Source: Vibrio sinaloensis
Lineage (GTDB): Bacteria; Pseudomonadota; Gammaproteobacteria; Enterobacterales; Vibrionaceae
Assembly (NCBI RefSeq): GCF_000808535.1
Contig: NZ_JWLV01000023.1
Span: forward strand, 62,001 to 126,000
Reading direction: 5' to 3'
Length of the DNA: 64,000 nucleotides
Shown here: positions 9,085 through 21,418 of the stretch, piece by piece
How positions within the stretch are numbered: position 1 is the first letter of the stretch
Layout of the letters: each line of letters begins with the position of its first letter
Notes under the pieces: model-generated
Told to the model about the DNA's origin: nothing
Databases searched by the model: none
What the model saw: the letters and a program-made list of their open reading frames with translations, nothing else
Position numbers and translations under genes: made by a program

Positions 9085-11003
9085 TGGCTACTGAACTCCT
9101 GCTCCATCTGTTCTAGCTCTTCTTGGAGAGCCATCCATTCCATTTCAACATCTTCAAGCTCGGCTTTGCTGTTGGCTTGAATGGCGAGTACTTGATTAAG
9201 TTTAGCTTTATTTTCGGCTTCATAAAGTGAGTTATCGGATAATTGCGTTTCCGCTTCCGCTAACGATTCACCCAACTTATCCATTTTTTCTTCTAACTTT
9301 GTCAGGTTTTTGCGAATTGGCGCGGTTTGCTTGCGAAATTCAGCTTCACGGCGTTTTTGGTCTTTTTTTGCCGCCGCGCTGTTCGCACTCGTTTTCTCTG
9401 GTTGCTGAGCTTGGGCTTCACGTCGATCCGCTTTTTGTTGCTCTGTTAGCCATTTGTAGTAGTCGTTCAAATCGCCATCAAATGGGGCGACTTGGCGATC
9501 ATGAACCAGGTAAAGATCATCGGTGGTCGCGCGCAGTAGGTAGCGGTCGTGCGAGACAATCACCATCGCCCCCTCAAAGGTTTGCAGAGCCATGGTTAGC
9601 GCTTGACGCATATCCAAATCTAGGTGGTTGGTTGGTTCATCGAGCAGCAGCAAGTTCGGCTTTTGCCACACGATTAACGCCAGCACCAGACGTGCTTTTT
9701 CGCCACCGGAAAACGGCGCTACTTTTTCTAGCGCTTTATCGCCTTGGAAGCCAAAACTGCCGAGATAATTACGCAGCTCGAGCTCATTCTTGTCAGGCGC
9801 GATCTGCATCATGTGCTGCAACGGTGTTTCTTCTGGGTGAAGCGTTTCTAGTTGATGCTGAGCAAAGTAGCCAATCTTCACGCCTTGTGAATAGGTTAAG
9901 TCACCCCCTTGAGGATTGAGTTCTCGAGAAAGCAACTTAATCAGCGTTGATTTACCTGCGCCATTGCGACCAAGTAGACCAATGCGACTGCCAGGTACGA
10001 GGTTGAGGCGGATTTTTTCTAAGATAAGATTATCGCCATAGCCTGCTGATACCTCATCCATCATGATGATAGGGTTTGGCAGCGCATCTGGATCGCGAAA
10101 TTGGAAGCTGAATGGGTTATCGAGCTGCGCAGGCAGAACCTTCTCCATTTTCTCTAAGGCTTTGATTCGGCTCTGTGCTTGGCGAGCTTTAGAGGCTTTG
10201 TAGCGGAAGCGGTCGATGTAGCTTTGCATGTGCGACATCTGCTTTTGTTGCTTCTCAAATTGCGCTTGTTGCAAGATAAGCTTCTGAGCACGCTGTTCTT
10301 CAAATGATGAGTAGTTTCCGGTGTACTCGTTCAGCAACTGGTTCTCAACGTGAATGACACGACCGACAATAGGATCGAGAAAGTCTCGGTCGTGTGAGAT
10401 AAGCACGAGTGTACCGGGGTAGTTTTGTAGCCAGCGTTCTAGCCACATCACGGCATCTAAGTCCAAGTGGTTGGTTGGTTCATCAAGAAGCAACAAGTCT
10501 GAGCGGCAAAGCAGAGCTTGAGCTAGGTTCAAGCGCATACGCCACCCCCCCGAGAACTGAGTTAAGCTCCAACTCATTTGCTCTTGGCTAAAGCCTAAAC
10601 CATCCAATAATTCCGCCGCACGAGCGCGGATACTGTAACCACCGATGGTTTCAATTTGGCCGTGAATTTCAGCAACGAGCGTCCCTTTGTCTTGTTGCTC
10701 CGCCTGTGCAAGATCGGCTTCTAGCTTTCGATATTCACGATCACCATCGATGACGTACTCAATGGCGCTACGCTCGAGAGCAGGAGTTTCTTGAGCGACC
10801 CATGCTAGTTCCCAATGAGCAGGTTTGCTGAAGTTGCCCGCATCAATAGAGAGCTCGTCTTTAATTAATGCAAAAAGCGTCGACTTACCGCAGCCATTTT
10901 TTCCGACCAGGCCCACTTTATCGCCGGGATGAATGGTTGCTGAAGCTTGCTCAAGAAGGGGTTTTCCGCCACGTAGTAGCTGTATGCCAGAGAAGGTGAT
11001 CAT
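9081..11003 (-). CDS. yheS: ABC-F ATPase YheS
   Basis: A 640-residue soluble protein with two ABC modules and no membrane segments. Walker A motifs are GKNGCGKST and GRNGAGKST; signature motifs are FSGGWRMRL and FSGGEKARL; both Walker B strands read LLLLDEPTNHLDL. A charged coiled-coil tail occupies the last ~110 residues. ABC-F proteins bind the ribosomal E site and regulate translation; the specific role of YheS is linked to nascent-chain or stress control. It is the first gene of the minus-strand run. Confidence 0.93.
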   Translation of the reverse strand: MITFSGIQLLRGGKPLLEQASATIHPGDKVGLVGKNGCGKSTLFALIKDELSIDAGNFSKPAHWELAWVAQETPALERSAIEYVIDGDREYRKLEADLAQAEQQDKGTLVAEIHGQIETIGGYSIRARAAELLDGLGFSQEQMSWSLTQFSGGWRMRLNLAQALLCRSDLLLLDEPTNHLDLDAVMWLERWLQNYPGTLVLISHDRDFLDPIVGRVIHVENQLLNEYTGNYSSFEEQRAQKLILQQAQFEKQQKQMSHMQSYIDRFRYKASKARQAQSRIKALEKMEKVLPAQLDNPFSFQFRDPDALPNPIIMMDEVSAGYGDNLILEKIRLNLVPGSRIGLLGRNGAGKSTLIKLLSRELNPQGGDLTYSQGVKIGYFAQHQLETLHPEETPLQHMMQIAPDKNELELRNYLGSFGFQGDKALEKVAPFSGGEKARLVLALIVWQKPNLLLLDEPTNHLDLDMRQALTMALQTFEGAMVIVSHDRYLLRATTDDLYLVHDRQVAPFDGDLNDYYKWLTEQQKADRREAQAQQPEKTSANSAAAKKDQKRREAEFRKQTAPIRKNLTKLEEKMDKLGESLAEAETQLSDNSLYEAENKAKLNQVLAIQANSKAELEDVEMEWMALQEELEQMEQEFSSQ

Positions 11004-11160
11004 AGTTGTTTGCTTTATCTTTGCTCGTATTGCGTCGAATAGTAGGGGGAATAAGATTAAAAGTCGATTATTGCGTTATTTGCGCTAACCACGTATAACA
11101 AACTGATAACCTATAAAAACAATAGAATACATTCGAAACACAAGGATTGCTGTCCAAGGA

Positions 11161-11745
11161 ATGCAGAGTTTAGCCACGCAAAAGCCCAAAGTTTTGGTGC
11201 TGTATGCCCACCCTGAGTCACAGTCGTCAGTGGCCAACCAAATGATGCTCAAGAAAATTCAATCACTTGAGCATGTCACCGTGCATGATCTTTACGCGCA
11301 CTATCCCGATTTTTTTATTGATGTCGCTGCGGAGCACCAACGACTTATCGAACATGATGTGATCGTGTTTCATCACCCTCTTTATATGTACTCTTGCCCG
11401 GCATTGCTGAAAGAATGGCTAGACCGAGTCCTCGGGAAAGGATTTGCGTTTGGTAGCGGTGAGGCGTTGAAGGGAAAATATTGGCGCAGTGTGATTACGA
11501 CGGGAGGCCAAGAGGAAGCATTTAGTAAAGGTGGCTACAACCGCTATCCTTTATCAGAGATACTTCAACCTTTTGAGCTCACTGCAGCATTGTGTCAAAT
11601 GCACTGGATTGAACCTTTAGTACTTTACTGGGCAAGAAATGTCTCCGAAATGGAGCGCTACCAACACGCTGAAGCGTATCGACAATGGTTGAATGACCCA
11701 TTGTATGTTTACCCAGAAGAATTAGGAGGCGAGCATGGCGCTTGA
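11161..11745 (+). CDS. kefG: KefG, ancillary subunit of the potassium efflux system
   Basis: A 194-residue flavodoxin-like quinone oxidoreductase (KefF/KefG family). The N-terminal strand and phosphate loop [19 protein letters not shown] and the aromatic [22 protein letters not shown] are characteristic. KefG docks on KefB and is needed for full efflux activity. Its stop overlaps the kefB start by 11 bases, so the two are translationally coupled. Confidence 0.93.
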   Translation: MQSLATQKPKVLVLYAHPESQSSVANQMMLKKIQSLEHVTVHDLYAHYPDFFIDVAAEHQRLIEHDVIVFHHPLYMYSCPALLKEWLDRVLGKGFAFGSGEALKGKYWRSVITTGGQEEAFSKGGYNRYPLSEILQPFELTAALCQMHWIEPLVLYWARNVSEMERYQHAEAYRQWLNDPLYVYPEELGGEHGA

Positions 11746-13531
11746 AAGTGATTTCCTCCAAAGCAGTGTGATCTTCTTGACCGCAGCGGTGGTGGCGGTG
11801 CCTCTTGCTCAACGTATGGGGCTTGGCTCGGTATTGGGTTACCTTCTCGCAGGTGTGGCGATCGGCCCTTGGGGGCTAGGCTTGATCAGCGACGTTGAAG
11901 CGATTCTACACTTCGCTGAGTTTGGTGTCGTCTTGCTGCTCTTTCTGATCGGTTTGGAGCTGAACCCGAAAAAGCTGTTACAAATGAAAGGACCGATTCT
12001 CGGTTTAGGCGGCGCGCAAGTGGTCATTACAACTTGTGTGATATCCAGCGTTGCTTATTTAGCGGGAACCAGTTGGCAAACCAGTTTAGTAATTGGAATG
12101 GGACTGGCGCTTTCCTCGACAGCCATTGCTTTGAAAGTGATTGAAGAGCAAGGGTTGGCAGGCAAAGAAGCGGGTCAATCGGGTTTTGCAGTATTGCTAT
12201 TCCAAGATATCGCCGTGATTCCCATGTTGGCGATTTTGCCCTTACTTGCCGGAAATACGGCAGGCAATGCGTGGGATGCGCTGTGGATGTTTGCTGGCGT
12301 AGGCGGGCTGTTGGTTGGTGGTCACTTCTTGCTGCGACCATTGTTCCGTTATGTCGTGATTAGTGGCGTGCGTGAATTGTTTACTGTCGCGGCACTCTTG
12401 CTGGTGATAGGCATTGCTCTAATCATGAAGCAGCTTGGTTTATCTATGGCGCTAGGAACCTTTCTTGCTGGTGTGTTACTTGCGGAAAGCGAGTATCGTC
12501 ACGAGTTAGAAATAGCGATAGAACCGTTTAAAGGTTTGCTGCTTGGACTCTTCTTTATTGCCGTGGGTATGGCGGTCAACTTGGGGTTGCTTGCGTTAGA
12601 ACCATTTGCTGTCCTTGTGGCGGTATTCAGCTTGGTTGCGGTGAAAGGGGCGATTCTTTATTTCTTAGCGCGTCTTTATGGTAGCCGTGCAAAATCACGC
12701 AGTAAAATGGCGGCGATTTTAAGTCAAGGTGGTGAGTTCGCCTTCGTTATCTTTACCGCTGCGAGTGCCGAAGGGTTACTTAACCAAGAGCAGACGGCTT
12801 TCTTGCTTGTTGTGGTCAGCTTATCTATGGTCACCACCCCTCTATTACTGATGGCGCAGAACAAATGGTATGCGAGAGGACTGAACGCAGAAACAGAAGC
12901 AACATTGGCTAGCGATGTCATCAATAAGCAGCCGCGAGTCATCATTGCGGGCTTTGGTCGTTTTGGTCAAATCATTGGCCGTCTAATGTACGCCAACAAG
13001 ATCAAAGTGACGGTGCTGGAAAGTGATGCTAGCCAAATTCAGTTGCTGAGAAAGTATGGCTACAAAGTTTACTACGGTGACGCCACTCAGCTCGATTTAT
13101 TGCGAGCCGCTGGTGCAGACAAAGCCGAAGCCATGGTCATTTGTACCGACTCACCGGATGAGATCATGAAGATCGTAGAACTCTGTCAGACGCATTTTCC
13201 TAAGCTACGTTTGCTCGCTCGAGCACGCAGTCGCGTAGAAGCTTATCAGTTGCTGAGTCATGGCGTTGAAAGCTATTCTCGTGAAACCTTCCTCGGTGCA
13301 CTCGATCTAGGCCGTCAGGCGCTGGTTGAGTTGGGAATGCATCCGTATCAAGCCAAACGAGCGGAAGCCCATTTTAGGAAACTTGATAATGCGATGCTCA
13401 AAGAGCTCCTCCCTCAGCATCAAGATGATAAGCAATTGGCCTTAAGAGCCAAAGAAGCCCGTAAAGAACTGGAAGAGATTTTTGGTCGTGAAATGGAAAG
13501 CGATCAACAAGCGAAGAACTTCTGGGATTAA
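11735..13531 (+). CDS. kefB: Glutathione-regulated potassium/proton antiporter KefB
   Basis: A 598-residue inner-membrane protein. Roughly twelve to thirteen hydrophobic segments fill residues 5-375 (CPA2 antiporter domain), then a cytoplasmic RCK/KTN domain starts at the dinucleotide fold [15 protein letters not shown]. Efflux is held closed by glutathione and opened by glutathione adducts, acidifying the cytoplasm to protect against electrophiles. An AGGAGG site inside the kefG end serves its ATG. Confidence 0.95.
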   Translation: MALESDFLQSSVIFLTAAVVAVPLAQRMGLGSVLGYLLAGVAIGPWGLGLISDVEAILHFAEFGVVLLLFLIGLELNPKKLLQMKGPILGLGGAQVVITTCVISSVAYLAGTSWQTSLVIGMGLALSSTAIALKVIEEQGLAGKEAGQSGFAVLLFQDIAVIPMLAILPLLAGNTAGNAWDALWMFAGVGGLLVGGHFLLRPLFRYVVISGVRELFTVAALLLVIGIALIMKQLGLSMALGTFLAGVLLAESEYRHELEIAIEPFKGLLLGLFFIAVGMAVNLGLLALEPFAVLVAVFSLVAVKGAILYFLARLYGSRAKSRSKMAAILSQGGEFAFVIFTAASAEGLLNQEQTAFLLVVVSLSMVTTPLLLMAQNKWYARGLNAETEATLASDVINKQPRVIIAGFGRFGQIIGRLMYANKIKVTVLESDASQIQLLRKYGYKVYYGDATQLDLLRAAGADKAEAMVICTDSPDEIMKIVELCQTHFPKLRLLARARSRVEAYQLLSHGVESYSRETFLGALDLGRQALVELGMHPYQAKRAEAHFRKLDNAMLKELLPQHQDDKQLALRAKEARKELEEIFGREMESDQQAKNFWD

Positions 13532-13548
13532 TCCAATAGAGTTGTAAC

Positions 13549-13743
13549 ATGAAAAAAAGATTTATCGCAGGCGCCAACTGCCCGAAGTGTTCAGAACAAG
13601 ACACATTACGTTGGTGGATAGAAAATAATATTGAACTGGTTGAGTGTGTCGAGTGTGGTCACCAAGATCAAAGAAAACCCGAGTCCATGGAAACGACCAA
13701 GCACAGCGGCGAAGAAATGATCGGGATTTTTAAGCCGGATTGA
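13549..13743 (+). CDS. yheV: YheV family zinc-ribbon protein
   Basis: A 64-residue protein with two Cys pairs, CPKC and CVEC, forming a likely zinc ribbon. The opening MKKRFIAGANCPKC is the family hallmark. It follows kefB by 17 bases, the same order as in E. coli. Function is unknown. Confidence 0.88.
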   Translation: MKKRFIAGANCPKCSEQDTLRWWIENNIELVECVECGHQDQRKPESMETTKHSGEEMIGIFKPD

Positions 13744-13836
13744 TTGAGTTTCTCTGAATCATCCCCATAATAACCCCAGTAGAAAGTTTGCTGACCATAG
13801 GGTTAGCTGTGGTCCTTTATCCTCCTTGGAGCCAAT

Positions 13837-14418
13837 ATGAAAATCGAAAAGAACGTAGTAGTAAGTCTTGCTTACCAAGTAAAGCTAGAAGACGGTGTTG
13901 TTGTTGATCAGTCTACAACTGACGCGCCTCTAGATTACCTACACGGCAACAACAACCTAATCACTGGTCTTGAAACTGCACTAGAAGGTAAGGAAGCGGG
14001 CGCGAAGTTCTCTGTTACTGTTTCTCCAGAAGAAGCGTACGGTGAGCACAATGACGCACTAGTACAACGCGTTCCAGCCGATGTTTTCCAAGGCGTTGAG
14101 CAAATCGAAGTGGGTATGCGTTTCCTAGCGGATACTGACCAAGGTCCAATCCCTGTTGAAGTTACAGAAGTTGACGGTGATGAAGTTGTGGTTGATGGTA
14201 ACCACATGCTAGCAGGTCAAACACTGACGTTTGATGTTGAAGTTGTCGCTCTACGCGAAGCAACAGCAGAAGAGATCGAACACGGCCATGTTCATCAAGC
14301 TGGTGGTTGTGGTCACGACCACGATCACGAAGGTGGTTGTTGTGGTGGCGAAGGTCATGACCACGGTGACGAGAAAAAAGACGGTTGCTGCGGTGGCGGT
14401 AGCTGCGGTTCTCACTAA
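13837..14418 (+). CDS. slyD: FKBP-type peptidyl-prolyl isomerase SlyD
   Basis: A 193-residue cytoplasmic isomerase and chaperone. The FKBP domain (about 1-70, 130-150) is interrupted by the insert-in-flap domain. The tail after residue 150 is rich in His, Cys and Gly (GGCGHDHDHEGGCCGGEGHD), as in E. coli SlyD, where it binds nickel and other metals for hydrogenase maturation. A strong ccttggag site precedes the ATG. Confidence 0.95.
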   Translation: MKIEKNVVVSLAYQVKLEDGVVVDQSTTDAPLDYLHGNNNLITGLETALEGKEAGAKFSVTVSPEEAYGEHNDALVQRVPADVFQGVEQIEVGMRFLADTDQGPIPVEVTEVDGDEVVVDGNHMLAGQTLTFDVEVVALREATAEEIEHGHVHQAGGCGHDHDHEGGCCGGEGHDHGDEKKDGCCGGGSCGSH

Positions 14419-14444
14419 TCCATAGATGATTAGCGAGTAACAAG

Positions 14445-14478
14445 AGGCGTTTCCTGTAAAACGGGGAGCGCCTTTTTT
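14445..14478 (+). terminator. Terminator after slyD
   Basis: AGGCGTTTCC and GGGGAGCGCC form an imperfect GC-rich stem with a TGTAAAAC loop, followed by six T residues. It lies 27 bases past the slyD stop. Confidence 0.7.
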
Positions 14479-14517
14479 GTCCCAGTAAGGTGTCGTTAGA
14501 TTGAAGGAGCCCAACCG

Positions 14518-15459
14518 ATGACAAAGCCTTTCTCAATCGCCGTTCATGGCGGAGCCGGAACCATTCTACGTGAGCAAATGAGCGATGAACTCAAGGCTGC
14601 GATCCTCGCAGACCTCGAGCGGTCCGTTCGCGCAGGGCATGAGATTCTTCTTCAATCTGGTGATGCACTTGATGCGGTGGTCGCTGCGGTTAAGGTGCTG
14701 GAAGATTCTCCTAACTTTAATGCTGGCAAAGGTTCGGTCCTAACTCATAAAGAAATGGTTGAGATGGATGCCTCCGTCATGCACGGAGCTAAGGCCGAAG
14801 CTGGTGCAGTGGCTGGGGTGCGCCATATTAAAAACCCGATTGAGCTTGCTCGTGATGTGATGCAGAAAAGCAACCACGTACTATTGATTGGTGACGGAGC
14901 TGAAGAGTTCGCGTTTGAGCAGGGCTACTCATTTACCGAGCAGGATTACTTCTTTACTGATCGCCGTTATGAGCAATTACTTTCGATGAAAGAGAAAGGT
15001 CTATTTGCGCTCTCAGAATCTAAATACCCCGATGATAAAAAGTACGGCACGGTCGGCGCCGTGGCTTTGGATCAAAAAGGGAACTTAGCGGCAGCAACCA
15101 GCACAGGGGGCGTGACTAATAAGAAATATGGTCGCGTCGGCGACTCTTCGATTATTGGTGCTGGTACCTTTGCAGAGAATCGCAATGTGGCCGTTTCAAC
15201 CACTGGCATGGGTGAATTCTTCATGCGTAAAATGGTTGCTGGGGACGTCGCTGCTCGAATGCGTTATCTCAAAGAAGATGTACACACCGCCTGTGAAACC
15301 ATTATCCAAGGGGAACTGAAACAGATGGGCGGAGAAGGTGGCCTGATAGCGGTGGATGCGCAAGGTAATCTGCATTTTTCAATGAACAGTTCTGGGATGT
15401 ATCGCGCGGGTATCGATAGAAACGGGAAACTGAGCGTAAAAATCTACGCTGATGAGTAA
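14518..15459 (+). CDS. iaaA: Isoaspartyl peptidase / plant-type L-asparaginase
   Basis: An N-terminal nucleophile hydrolase of 313 residues. The self-cleavage site is in KKYGTVGAVALDQKGN, where the threonine of GTVGAV becomes the new N-terminus of the beta subunit. The glycine-rich AVHGGAGTI at the start and TSTGGVTNKKYGRVGDS, which binds substrate, are also typical. It removes isoaspartyl residues from peptides and can hydrolyse asparagine. No signal peptide is visible. It lies alone between the slyD terminator and purA. Confidence 0.9.
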   Translation: MTKPFSIAVHGGAGTILREQMSDELKAAILADLERSVRAGHEILLQSGDALDAVVAAVKVLEDSPNFNAGKGSVLTHKEMVEMDASVMHGAKAEAGAVAGVRHIKNPIELARDVMQKSNHVLLIGDGAEEFAFEQGYSFTEQDYFFTDRRYEQLLSMKEKGLFALSESKYPDDKKYGTVGAVALDQKGNLAAATSTGGVTNKKYGRVGDSSIIGAGTFAENRNVAVSTTGMGEFFMRKMVAGDVAARMRYLKEDVHTACETIIQGELKQMGGEGGLIAVDAQGNLHFSMNSSGMYRAGIDRNGKLSVKIYADE

Positions 15460-15593
15460 CCTCTGGCGGTGGTGTTTCGTCAGGAGAGCACTAACTGATT
15501 GATATAAATCGCAGTTGTTTTAAACATGGCTTTGTTTAATCAGTATTACGCATGGATGATTAAAAAATGACTGCAAGAAATGTGATTCAGTGC

Positions 15594-15599
15594 TAGAAT
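15594..15599 (+). promoter_or_regulatory. Extended -10 element upstream of purA
   Basis: TAGAAT at 15594-15599 is preceded by TGC (extended -10) and lies 32 bases before the purA ATG. The -35 region is weak. It is a candidate purA promoter. Confidence 0.4.
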
Positions 15600-15609
15600 C
15601 CATTTTTAA

Positions 15610-16947
<1,338 letters not shown>

Positions 16948-16973
16948 TTTCTGATTGCTATCAGTGAATTACA

Positions 16974-16999
16974 AAACCAGCACTCCGGTGCTGGTTTTT
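16974..16999 (+). terminator. Terminator after purA
   Basis: AAACCAGCAC-TCCG-GTGCTGGTTT forms a perfect 10-bp stem followed by a T-run. Confidence 0.9.
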
Positions 17000-17069
17000 T
17001 TATGACCATTTTTCTCTTGATCTATCGGTTGTGAATGGCAACAATTTGCCTGATAGCGGCAATTTTGAT

Positions 17070-17096
17070 TAAAGAGTTAGCACTCATTGCCGATAT
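17070..17096 (+). promoter_or_regulatory. Sigma-28 (FliA) promoter of motX
   Basis: TAAA at 17070-17073, a 15-base spacer, and GCCGATAT at 17089-17096 match the sigma-28 consensus TAAA-N15-GCCGATAA at all but the last base or so. It lies about 100 bases upstream of the motX ATG. It places motX in the late flagellar class, as reported for polar-flagellar motor genes in Vibrio. Confidence 0.8.
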
Positions 17097-17199
17097 AACT
17101 ATCAAGCTTGCCGCATCTATGGCAAAACGGGTGTTATCGTTTTAGCTTCTCGTCGAAGTGAAACCGTAGCACACACGATCGAAGTGAAGAGTGCAGACA

Positions 17200-17838
17200 A
17201 TGAAGCTAAGAAAATTAGCGGCTTCGATGGTATTGGCTTTAAGTATCTCGGCAGTTCAGGCGAATGAATTGCCTGAAATTGGTGAGCCGGTACCTATATA
17301 TACCGAAGCAGAACTGATTAAACTGATAAACAACAATCAACATCTAGAGCGTGTCAAAGCGGATAATTGCCAGTTGGTGGAAGATATCGTTGCGCGTGCT
17401 ACACGCATTAGCTTACCTTCCTATGAGTTCCTGTATGGAGACATGTTGGCATGGGGCGTGTGTGTCGATCAGGATGTTGAGCTTGGCCTTTATTATATGG
17501 AAAATGCGGCTCATCAAGGTTTACCTGCCGCGCTTGAGCAGTTAGGTCGTTACTATTCTAGAGGCACTTTAGTGCAACAAGACAAAGAACGTGCGATCCC
17601 CTATCTGCGTGAAGCGGCAGCCATGGGCAACTTAAATGCTCGAATTCACCTTGCTGAATTATTGCTGCGTGATTATGGCAGTCCGTTGGACTACGAAGAT
17701 GCCTATCGTTGGCTGTATAATTCCGTCACTGCAGATCAGCGTACGCACAAACGCATTTCAATTCTGCGTCAAGGTTTAGAACGTCGCATGCCAGAAAACA
17801 TTATTGTGAGAGCGAAAAAGCGCGACACCTTCTGGTAA
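17200..17838 (+). CDS. motX: MotX, sodium-driven polar flagellar motor T-ring protein
   Basis: A 212-residue periplasmic protein from the ATG at 17200; a GTG three codons earlier gives 215, but the ATG matches known MotX lengths. The signal peptide MKLRKLAASMVLALSISAVQA ends before NELPE (first part: MKLRKLAASMVLAL). Sel1-like repeats fill residues ~75-180 (GLYYMENAAHQGLPAALEQL; AIPYLREAAAMGNLNARIHL). MotX joins MotY in the T ring and is needed to hold PomAB stators. It identifies a sodium-motor organism such as Vibrio. Confidence 0.93.
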   Translation: MKLRKLAASMVLALSISAVQANELPEIGEPVPIYTEAELIKLINNNQHLERVKADNCQLVEDIVARATRISLPSYEFLYGDMLAWGVCVDQDVELGLYYMENAAHQGLPAALEQLGRYYSRGTLVQQDKERAIPYLREAAAMGNLNARIHLAELLLRDYGSPLDYEDAYRWLYNSVTADQRTHKRISILRQGLERRMPENIIVRAKKRDTFW

Positions 17839-17887
17839 CTCTGAACCCTTGAACATTTGGTAGCTGCACTCACCAATGAATTTGAAC

Positions 17888-17916
17888 AAAACGCCCCGCA
17901 ATGTCGGGGCGTTTTT
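17888..17916 (+). terminator. Terminator after motX
   Basis: AAAACGCCCCG and CGGGGCGTTTTT flank a CAATGT loop: a strong intrinsic terminator about 50 bases past the stop. Confidence 0.9.
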
Positions 17917-18084
17917 GTCTCTTTGATAGGCTATACAATCTTCGCGTTGATCCATAGGCTTAGTAGAGGTTGGCTATCTGCCCAGATTTAGTCATTAATT
18001 GGGATGCAGCCAGTTCTTGTGCTGTAGGTAACCGTAAGATTTAGATATACTTAAAGAGTCCTCCAATTGATAGCAGGCCTTCCT

Positions 18085-20544
18085 ATGTCAGACAATACCC
18101 ATAATGACCCTTTTGCAGCTCGTGAATCGGAGAATTATGAAAATCCGATCCCTAGCCGTGAGTACATTCTTGAGTTCTTAAGCCAAGCCGGTGTTCCGAT
18201 GAATCGCAACGACCTGTTTGAGGCGTTGAAATTGTCTGGTGAAGATCACTATGAAGGTTTGCGTCGTCGTCTTCGCGCAATGGAGCGCGACGGTCAGCTC
18301 GTGTTCACGCGTCGTCAATGCTATGCCCTGCCTGAGAAGTTGGAAATGGTAAAAGGCTATGTGATTGGTCACAAAGATGGACACGGTTGGGTCCGTCCAG
18401 AAGGCAGTGTTGGCAAAGATAACGACATTGTGCTTCCTCATCACCAGATGAAAAACATTATCCATGGTGACTACGTACTGGTGCAACCGACGGACAACTC
18501 TAAGCGAGGACGAAAGGAAGGGCGACTTGTTCGTGTTCTCGAAGAACGAGCAACCCAGATTGTGGGGCGTTTCTTTCTTGAGTATGGCTACTCATACGTT
18601 GTCCCTGATGATTCACGTATCAGCCAAGATATCCTAATTCCAAATGATCTCAGAGCGGGTGCTCGTATGGGTAATGTCGTGGTGATTGAGATTACCGATC
18701 GCGGCTCCCGTTCTCGCGGCATGATGGGCAAAGTAGTGGAAGTGTTGGGTGAGAACATGGCGCCTGGGATGGAAACGCAGATCGCAATCCGTACTCACCA
18801 GATTCCTCATGAGTGGCCAGAAGCTGTTAACAAGCAAATTGAAGGCTTGGGAGAAGAGGTTCCGGAAGAGGCGAAAGTAGGGCGTGTCGATCTTCGCGAC
18901 TTACCGTTAGTCACTATCGATGGTGAAGATGCTCGTGATTTCGATGATGCTGTTTTCTGTGAGAAGAAGAAAAGTGGTGGGTGGCGTTTGTGGGTAGCTA
19001 TAGCTGATGTCAGCTATTATGTTCGCCCAGACAGCGCACTCGATAAAGAAGCGATCAATCGCGGCAACTCGGTTTACTTCCCATCTCAAGTTGTACCAAT
19101 GTTACCAGAGGTGCTTTCCAACGGACTATGTTCACTCAACCCGCAAGTTGATAGGTTATGTATGGTCTGTGAGATGACCATCTCTGACACTGGTAAACTC
19201 TCAGGCTACAAGCACTACGAAGCGGTGATGAACTCGCACGCGCGTTTGACCTACAATAAGGTGCACGACATCTTGGAAGGGGATGAAGAACTTAGAATGC
19301 GTTATCACAAGCTGGTACCGCATCTTGAAGAACTGCATAGCATGTACAAGGTACTCAAGCATGCACGTGACAATCGCGGTGCGATCGAGTTTGAAACGGT
19401 CGAGACTAAGTTTATTTTTAATGCGGAACGCAAGATTGACAGCATCGAGCCTGTGATTCGTAACGATGCACACAAGATCATCGAAGAGTGTATGATTCTG
19501 GCCAATATCGCCTCGGCTTCATTGGTTGAGAAAGCGAAGGAGCCAGCACTCTACCGTATTCACGAATCTCCGGGTGAATTACGTTTGCAGGGCTTCCGTG
19601 ATTTCTTAGGTGAGTTAGGTCTGCATCTAAATGGTGGTTTAGAACCGACACCGACAGACTACGCCGATCTGGTAAGACAGATTGCTGAGCGCCAAGATAA
19701 AGAACTGATTCAAACCATGTTGCTACGCTCAATGAAGCAAGCGGTCTATAACGCAGATAACTGTGGACACTTTGGTTTGGCGTTAAAGCGATATGCGCAC
19801 TTTACTTCGCCAATTCGCCGTTATCCAGACTTGCTGTTACATCGAGCAATCAAATATCTGATTGCCAAGGAAAACGGCACCCTGAAAGACCGCTGGACGC
19901 CAACAGGTGGATACCATTACTCGTTTGATGATATGGATTTCTACGGTGAGCAATGTTCGATGACCGAACGCCGCGCAGACGATGCGACTCGTGAAGTCTC
20001 GGATTGGCTCAAGTGTGAATACATGCAAGATCATGTTGGTGAAGAGCTAGATGGCGTGATCGCAAACGTCACAGGATTTGGCTTTTTTGTTCGCCTAAGT
20101 GACCTTCATATCGATGGATTGGTTCACATCTCCGCACTTGCTAACGACTATTATCAATTTGATCCGATTGGTCAAAGGCTTATCGGTGAAAGTTTTGGCG
20201 CGATTTACCGTTTAGGTGATGCGGTTAAAGTCAAAGTGCTTTCAGTCAATTTAGATGATCGTCAAATTGACTTTGAATTGGTCGAAACAAGTCGTAAGCT
20301 ACGCGGCGAAGGAAAGACGGCTAAGAAGCGCGCGGCCGAGGCAAAACGAAAAGCCAAAGAGAAAAAACGTGCAGCTACCAAAAGTGGCACAGGGCGGAAA
20401 GCGAGCCCTGATGTAGAGCCGACGAAACGACCAGAGCGTGCGGAATCTAAATCAGGCAAGAAGCCGAAGGTCACCAAGGCTCGTAAGAAAAAGCCAGGTG
20501 CTAAGCCGAAGAAAACTAAGCGCACGAAGAAAGCGGCACAGTAA
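18085..20544 (+). CDS. rnr: Ribonuclease R
   Basis: A 3'-5' exoribonuclease of 819 residues from the ATG at 18085; an upstream TTG in frame adds six unlikely residues. Order: N-terminal winged helix (~25-90), two cold-shock OB domains, the RNB catalytic domain with metal-binding aspartates in [13 protein letters not shown], an S1 domain (~640-725), and a lysine-rich tail from ~730. It degrades structured RNA, including rRNA and tmRNA-tagged messages. rlmB follows after 24 bases, the conserved rnr-rlmB pair. Confidence 0.96.
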   Translation: MSDNTHNDPFAARESENYENPIPSREYILEFLSQAGVPMNRNDLFEALKLSGEDHYEGLRRRLRAMERDGQLVFTRRQCYALPEKLEMVKGYVIGHKDGHGWVRPEGSVGKDNDIVLPHHQMKNIIHGDYVLVQPTDNSKRGRKEGRLVRVLEERATQIVGRFFLEYGYSYVVPDDSRISQDILIPNDLRAGARMGNVVVIEITDRGSRSRGMMGKVVEVLGENMAPGMETQIAIRTHQIPHEWPEAVNKQIEGLGEEVPEEAKVGRVDLRDLPLVTIDGEDARDFDDAVFCEKKKSGGWRLWVAIADVSYYVRPDSALDKEAINRGNSVYFPSQVVPMLPEVLSNGLCSLNPQVDRLCMVCEMTISDTGKLSGYKHYEAVMNSHARLTYNKVHDILEGDEELRMRYHKLVPHLEELHSMYKVLKHARDNRGAIEFETVETKFIFNAERKIDSIEPVIRNDAHKIIEECMILANIASASLVEKAKEPALYRIHESPGELRLQGFRDFLGELGLHLNGGLEPTPTDYADLVRQIAERQDKELIQTMLLRSMKQAVYNADNCGHFGLALKRYAHFTSPIRRYPDLLLHRAIKYLIAKENGTLKDRWTPTGGYHYSFDDMDFYGEQCSMTERRADDATREVSDWLKCEYMQDHVGEELDGVIANVTGFGFFVRLSDLHIDGLVHISALANDYYQFDPIGQRLIGESFGAIYRLGDAVKVKVLSVNLDDRQIDFELVETSRKLRGEGKTAKKRAAEAKRKAKEKKRAATKSGTGRKASPDVEPTKRPERAESKSGKKPKVTKARKKKPGAKPKKTKRTKKAAQ

Positions 20545-20568
20545 GAAATTAACCCAACAGGTTTTTAA

Positions 20569-21306
20569 ATGAGTAACGAATTTATTTACGGAATTCACGC
20601 CGTCAAAGCGGTACTAGAGCGTGAACCTGAGCGCTTTATTGAAGCGTTTGTGCTGAAAGGTCGTCAAGATGACCGCCTGATGCCGATTTTGAATGAACTC
20701 CAAGTGTGTGGAGTGTCGATTCAGCAAATGACGCGCAAGACGCTCGATGACAAAGCACGTGGTGCGAACCACCAAGGCATTATGGCGCGAGTGAAACCGG
20801 CCAAGCAGCTTAATGAAAACGACTTAGACGATATACTTGCTAAACATGAATCACCACTATTGTTGGTTCTTGATGGCGTAACAGATCCACATAACCTGGG
20901 TGCTTGTTTGCGTAATGCGGATGCTGCTGGTGTTGCTGCGGTAATCGTACCAAAAGATAAGTCAGCGAATATCAATGCCACGGTAAGTAAAGTGGCATGT
21001 GGTGCGGCTGAAACGGTACCACTAGTTCGCGTGACTAATCTATCGCGCACCATGCGAGTACTTCAAGAACAGGGCATTTGGTTTGTCGGTACTGCTGGTG
21101 AAGCGACTCAGGATATATACCAAGCTAAACTGACAGGCTCTTTGGCTATTGTAATGGGCGCTGAAGGAGATGGTATGCGTCGTCTAACCCGTGAAACCTG
21201 TGATGACTTAATCAAGATCCCGATGGCAGGTAGCGTATCTAGCCTTAATGTTTCAGTAGCATCTGGGGTATGTTTATTTGAGGCAGTGCGTCAGCGTTTA
21301 GCTTAA
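20569..21306 (+). CDS. rlmB: 23S rRNA (guanosine-2251-2'-O)-methyltransferase
   Basis: A SpoU/TrmH-family knotted methyltransferase of 245 residues. The three motifs are [23 protein letters not shown] and [15 protein letters not shown], which build the SAM-binding trefoil knot. The N-terminal 70 residues bind RNA. It methylates G2251 in the ribosomal P-loop. Likely cotranscribed with rnr. Confidence 0.96.
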   Translation: MSNEFIYGIHAVKAVLEREPERFIEAFVLKGRQDDRLMPILNELQVCGVSIQQMTRKTLDDKARGANHQGIMARVKPAKQLNENDLDDILAKHESPLLLVLDGVTDPHNLGACLRNADAAGVAAVIVPKDKSANINATVSKVACGAAETVPLVRVTNLSRTMRVLQEQGIWFVGTAGEATQDIYQAKLTGSLAIVMGAEGDGMRRLTRETCDDLIKIPMAGSVSSLNVSVASGVCLFEAVRQRLA

Positions 21307-21325
21307 GCTATTGGCAACATTCTAA

Positions 21326-21360
21326 AGAGCAGATTGTTGATTCAGTCTGCTCTTTTTTTT
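21326..21360 (+). terminator. Terminator after rlmB
   Basis: AGAGCAGA (21326-21333) pairs with TCTGCTCT (21345-21352), followed by eight T residues. Confidence 0.85.
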
Positions 21361-21418
21361 GAACAATGCGCTGCTAAAACCTCCTTGGCATCTTTCTCGT
21401 TTATTTTTCAAACAGGGC

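Noticed and set aside
9227..9919. 230-codon plus-strand frame over yheS
   Set aside because: Shadow of the antisense ABC-F gene, whose motifs and codon pattern are clear.
13935..14536. Open frames antisense or out of frame over slyD
   Set aside because: They mirror the repetitive His/Cys/Gly codons of the slyD tail; no start context or family.
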